From Musa acuminata AAA Group (lineage: Eukaryota; Streptophyta; Magnoliopsida; Zingiberales; Musaceae), in assembly GCF_036884655.1 (NCBI RefSeq), contig NC_088342.1, positions 17,165,001-17,229,000 on the forward strand: 64,000 nt of DNA, given 5' to 3'. The notes under the pieces were generated by a model. The model had not been told where the DNA came from. It ran no database searches and saw only the letters and a program-made list of their open reading frames with translations. Below are positions 62,988-64,000 of this stretch, piece after piece. Position numbers and translations under genes: made by a program. The first letter of the stretch is position 1. Every line of letters starts with the position of its first letter.

Positions 62988-64000
62988 ATGGCTTACTCCG
63001 GCATACATGAGGGTCATTCTATCACACGTCCACCCTTGTTTAATGGGTCGGATTATACTTATTGGAAGACTCGTATGAGGATCTTCCTCATTTTCATGGA
63101 TTTCGAGCTTTGGACTATTGTTGAAAACGGATTTCAAAAATCTTCTCTTCCGATGAGCGAATGGAATGAATCGGAGAAGAAGGTTTTTGCTTTAAACGCA
63201 AAGGCTATGAATGTCTTGTTTTGTGCACTAGACAAAAATGAATTTAATCGTGTTTTAATTTGTGATTCGGCTTTTGATATTTGGAGAACTCTTGAGGTCA
63301 CTCATGAAGGCAGTAGCCAAGTGAAAGAGTCCAAAATCATCCTTGTGCACTCTTATGAACTTTTCCGAATGAAACCAAGTGAGTCCATCGGAGACATGTA
63401 CACCCGGTTTACGGATGTCATCAATAGACTCAAAGCTCTTGGTAAAGATTTTACTAACTTTGAACTAGTAACTAAAATCTTAAGATCCCTCCCTAAAAGT
63501 TGGGATCCAAAAGTTACGGCAATTCAAGAGGCTAAAGACCTTAAAATATTCCCTCTTGAAGAACTTATTGGGTCTCTAATTACCTACGAAATGACATGTC
63601 AAGCTCATGACGAGCTCGAGAACCCCCTTCCAAAGAACAAGAAGGATATGACACTCACATCACAAGAAGACCACTTGAAAGGAACATCAAGTGATGAGGA
63701 CAGTGACAATGACATTGCACTTTTGACTCAAAAATTTAAAAAATATTTAAGAAAGAATAAATTTAAAAATAATACAAAAAATAAATTTGAACACAAGAAG
63801 GACCAAGTGATTTGCTATGAGTGCAAAAAACTGGGACACTACAAGAACGATTGCCCTCAAGCCAGAAAGAGAACATCAAAGAAGAAGGCGCTCAAGGCAA
63901 CGTGGGATGATTCAAGCGCGTCCGAAGAAGAGGAGTCCAACACCGAGCAAGTTGCTCATTACACCCTAATGGCCATCGGAGAAGAGGTAACGGATTTAAT
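62988..64000 (+). CDS. Sirevirus S2 gag, N-terminal 337 codons (E10, runs off the window)
   Basis: Open from ATG (MAYSGIHEGHSITRPPLFNG) to the window end. It is very close to E9 gag. Capsid blocks DYTYWKTRMRIFL, ALDKNEFNRV, MKPSESIGDMYTRF and LEELIGSLITYEM are followed by a zinc knuckle CYECKKLGHYKNDC (Pro to Leu inside) and the acidic SASEEEESNTEQ segment. One codon is missing relative to E9 (ESKIILVHS against ESKINILVHS), in frame. No stop is seen, so this copy may still be coding. Confidence 0.88.
   Translation, partial: MAYSGIHEGHSITRPPLFNGSDYTYWKTRMRIFLIFMDFELWTIVENGFQKSSLPMSEWNESEKKVFALNAKAMNVLFCALDKNEFNRVLICDSAFDIWRTLEVTHEGSSQVKESKIILVHSYELFRMKPSESIGDMYTRFTDVINRLKALGKDFTNFELVTKILRSLPKSWDPKVTAIQEAKDLKIFPLEELIGSLITYEMTCQAHDELENPLPKNKKDMTLTSQEDHLKGTSSDEDSDNDIALLTQKFKKYLRKNKFKNNTKNKFEHKKDQVICYECKKLGHYKNDCPQARKRTSKKKALKATWDDSSASEEEESNTEQVAHYTLMAIGEEVTDL

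Larger units (their letters stand above)
58048..64000 (+). mobile_element. E10: S2 Sirevirus, 5' part only
   Basis: Plus-strand element with its 5' LTR (58048-58941 and 62580-62935), primer site and the first 337 codons of gag. It is interrupted by E11 within the LTR and by the window end. Confidence 0.9.

Overview
This 64-kb window is plant nuclear heterochromatin made almost wholly of nested LTR retrotransposons. I see no convincing stand-alone host gene, rRNA or tRNA. The retrotransposon families are plant-specific (Sirevirus-type Ty1/copia with a gag of the UBN2 type, primer sites complementary to initiator tRNA-Met, and chromodomain-type Ty3/gypsy). The LTR style fits a monocot. Musaceae (Musa/Ensete) is my guess from recollection of similar repeats, not something the sequence proves.

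Three Sirevirus subfamilies are recognisable from the LTR end next to the primer binding site. S1 ends ...GCTCTTGATCCTAACA, S2 ends ...GCCGCTCCGATCCTAACA and S3 ends ...GACTCTTTTCCTAACA. All begin TGTTGAATCTC, carry an array of GGCGGTGNCACCGCC-like palindromes just upstream of a TATAAATA box, and have a poly-C-loop hairpin close to the LTR end.

Layout: 1-3838 is a decayed, internally deleted copia element whose LTR holds an S2 solo LTR (2144-3762). Positions 3839-19029 hold three minus-strand S3 elements (E1-E3) that contain gag but no pol, with an S1 solo LTR (13068-14840) inside E3. Positions 19030-22473 are a truncated minus-strand S1 derivative (E4) carrying an accessory ORF. From 22474 a plus-strand S3 element (E5) begins, and its 3' LTR (from 26237) contains nearly everything else. 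An S1 element E6 (26466-57367, gag and pol present but broken) is inserted in it. E6 is split by a non-autonomous S1 element E7 (33616-42252) and by a gypsy element E8 (42986-56244). E8 is in turn split by the youngest-looking S2 element E9 (47775-55935, minus). Further on, the E5 LTR is cut by S2 element E10 (58048 to beyond the window), whose 5' LTR contains a compact gypsy derivative E11 (58942-62574, minus). Five-base target-site duplications flank seven insertions: CTCCA, GTTTC, GAGCG/GAGTG, ATCTA, GTTCG, GAGGC and GGTAT.

The most unusual component is an accessory ORF of about 365 codons. It is intact in E9, has three nonsense codons in E7 and is truncated in E4. Its N-terminal region resembles the 'putative plant transposon protein' family, followed by a proline-rich linker and a coiled coil. 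It travels with its own GC-palindrome and pyrimidine-rich leader with a possible small intron. In E9 it follows pol. In E4 and E7 it precedes a short RNase H relic, so those two belong to a deletion derivative that multiplied. No element in the window has an intact integrase, so their movement must have depended on enzymes supplied by other copies.
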